Origin: an uncultured Bacilli bacterium | GTDB taxonomy: Bacteria > Bacillota_I > Bacilli_A > RF39 > UBA660 | Length of the DNA stretch: 53,963 nucleotides | Reading direction: 5' to 3' | Assembly: GCA_944332705.1 (NCBI GenBank) | Contig: CALVKM010000007.1 | Span: 1 to 53,963, forward strand | In this document: positions 53,686 through 53,963 of the stretch, piece after piece | Layout: the number at the start of each line of letters is the position of its first letter | Position numbering within the stretch: position 1 is the stretch's first letter | Translations under genes and position numbers: made by a program | The notes under the pieces: model-generated | The model's input: only the letters and a program-made list of their open reading frames with translations | The model's database searches: none | Told to the model about the DNA's origin: nothing

Positions 53686-53856
53686 ACATTGGAAATTATA
53701 TAATTGGTTGCATTGAGAAGATTAATTTCGAGGAACATATTAGTCAACCAAATAATTTCATCGATGAATAGCGTTGTGAAGATTAATTTCGAGGAACATA
53801 TTAGTCTATTCTTGTTATAGGAAACTCTATTATATAGGGTTTCCTATTTATATATC
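53686..53856 (+). ncRNA. Tandem RNA motif followed by a terminator
   Basis: Two copies of one RNA motif lie 61 bases apart. Both contain TTG-N-GAAGATTAATTTCGAGG followed by AACATATTAGTC, identical over 29 bases (53717-53745 and 53778-53806). Copy 1 is closed by TTGGTTG/CAACCAA and copy 2 by GAATAG/CTATTC: different sequences but both complementary. An inner helix GATTAAT/ATTAGTC (one G-U) is common to both. After copy 2 comes a perfect terminator stem ATAGGAAAC/GTTTCCTAT (53817-53847) plus TTATATAT, then an AGGAG-ATG. The layout fits tandem aptamers with a terminator, or a type III antitoxin RNA. Confidence 0.6.
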
Positions 53857-53867
53857 AGGAGTTTTGT

Positions 53868-53912
53868 ATGGTAAATGGAGAGATATATTGTGCAGTTATA
53901 ATAGATATGTAA
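53868..53912 (+). CDS. Short ORF after the tandem RNA element
   Basis: AGGAG lies six bases before an ATG that opens a 14-codon frame (MVNGEIYCAVIIDM). It could be a leader peptide or the broken start of a longer gene beyond the window edge. No family recognised. Confidence 0.25.
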   Translation: MVNGEIYCAVIIDM

Positions 53913-53963
53913 CATTTATTCCAATTTGCCATCAAAATTTCAGGGACCGATAATGTGGTAATG

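Overview
The window is a low-GC chromosomal segment from an endospore-forming member of the Bacillota. Low GC is visible throughout, sigma-A-type promoters (TTGACA-N17-TATAAT) are clear, stops include TGA so the standard code 11 applies, and Cys-rich and CotJ-type spore coat genes are present. The style (LTA-synthase-like sulfatase, DUF2207/LemA operon, compact Cas9) fits an uncultivated gut Bacilli lineage such as the RF39/RFN20-type groups; that placement is inference.

Layout. 1-3.7 kb is accessory: a cell-surface protein with a broken signal anchor, an XRE regulator, an orphan AbiEi-type antitoxin, a start-less PBECR-like nuclease remnant, and four minus-strand structured RNA candidates, each with its own promoter. 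3.8-15.8 kb is mostly housekeeping on the minus strand: YihY membrane protein, a sensor with a degenerate GGDEF domain, ligA, a sugar nucleotidyltransferase, pcrA, and a LemA/DUF2207 operon. 15.8-17.4 kb (plus strand) holds a spore coat protein and a DUF3800 gene behind a structured, terminated leader. rny follows. 19.2-22.3 kb is a small defence/TA island: a Panacea-domain antitoxin with a PemK/MazF-like partner, an Abi-alpha (DUF4393) protein and an AAA ATPase.

22.4-34.4 kb is one minus-strand surface polysaccharide/teichoic-acid-like cluster that runs from a WecA/TagO-type initiating transferase through galE, a Wzx flippase, a TagB/F-like transferase, a LicC-like cytidylyltransferase, GT32, two GT2, one GT4, a Wzy-like polymerase and a PssD/PssE pair. 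Upstream of it lie an LTA-synthase-family sulfatase whose N-terminus looks frameshifted, a degenerate HAD-like protein and an ADP-ribosylglycohydrolase interrupted by one ochre codon.

38.7-48.1 kb is a complete type II-A CRISPR-Cas locus, all on the minus strand: cas9 (about 1101 aa), tracrRNA, cas1, cas2, csn2 and an array of 59 repeats (one degenerate) and 58 spacers. The tracrRNA sits between cas9 and cas1. Its terminator abuts the cas1 start codon, and a three-unit duplication is present inside the array.

48.4-53.5 kb returns to core genes: a cotJA-cotJB fusion plus cotJC, ftsK/spoIIIE, two membrane-anchored thioredoxin-fold proteins and trmL. The right edge (53.6-53.96 kb) carries a striking non-coding block: a 12-bp palindrome over a promoter, two copies of a near-identical RNA motif closed by different but complementary stems, and a terminator. 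This looks like a tandem RNA regulator or a type III antitoxin-like RNA whose downstream gene lies outside the window.
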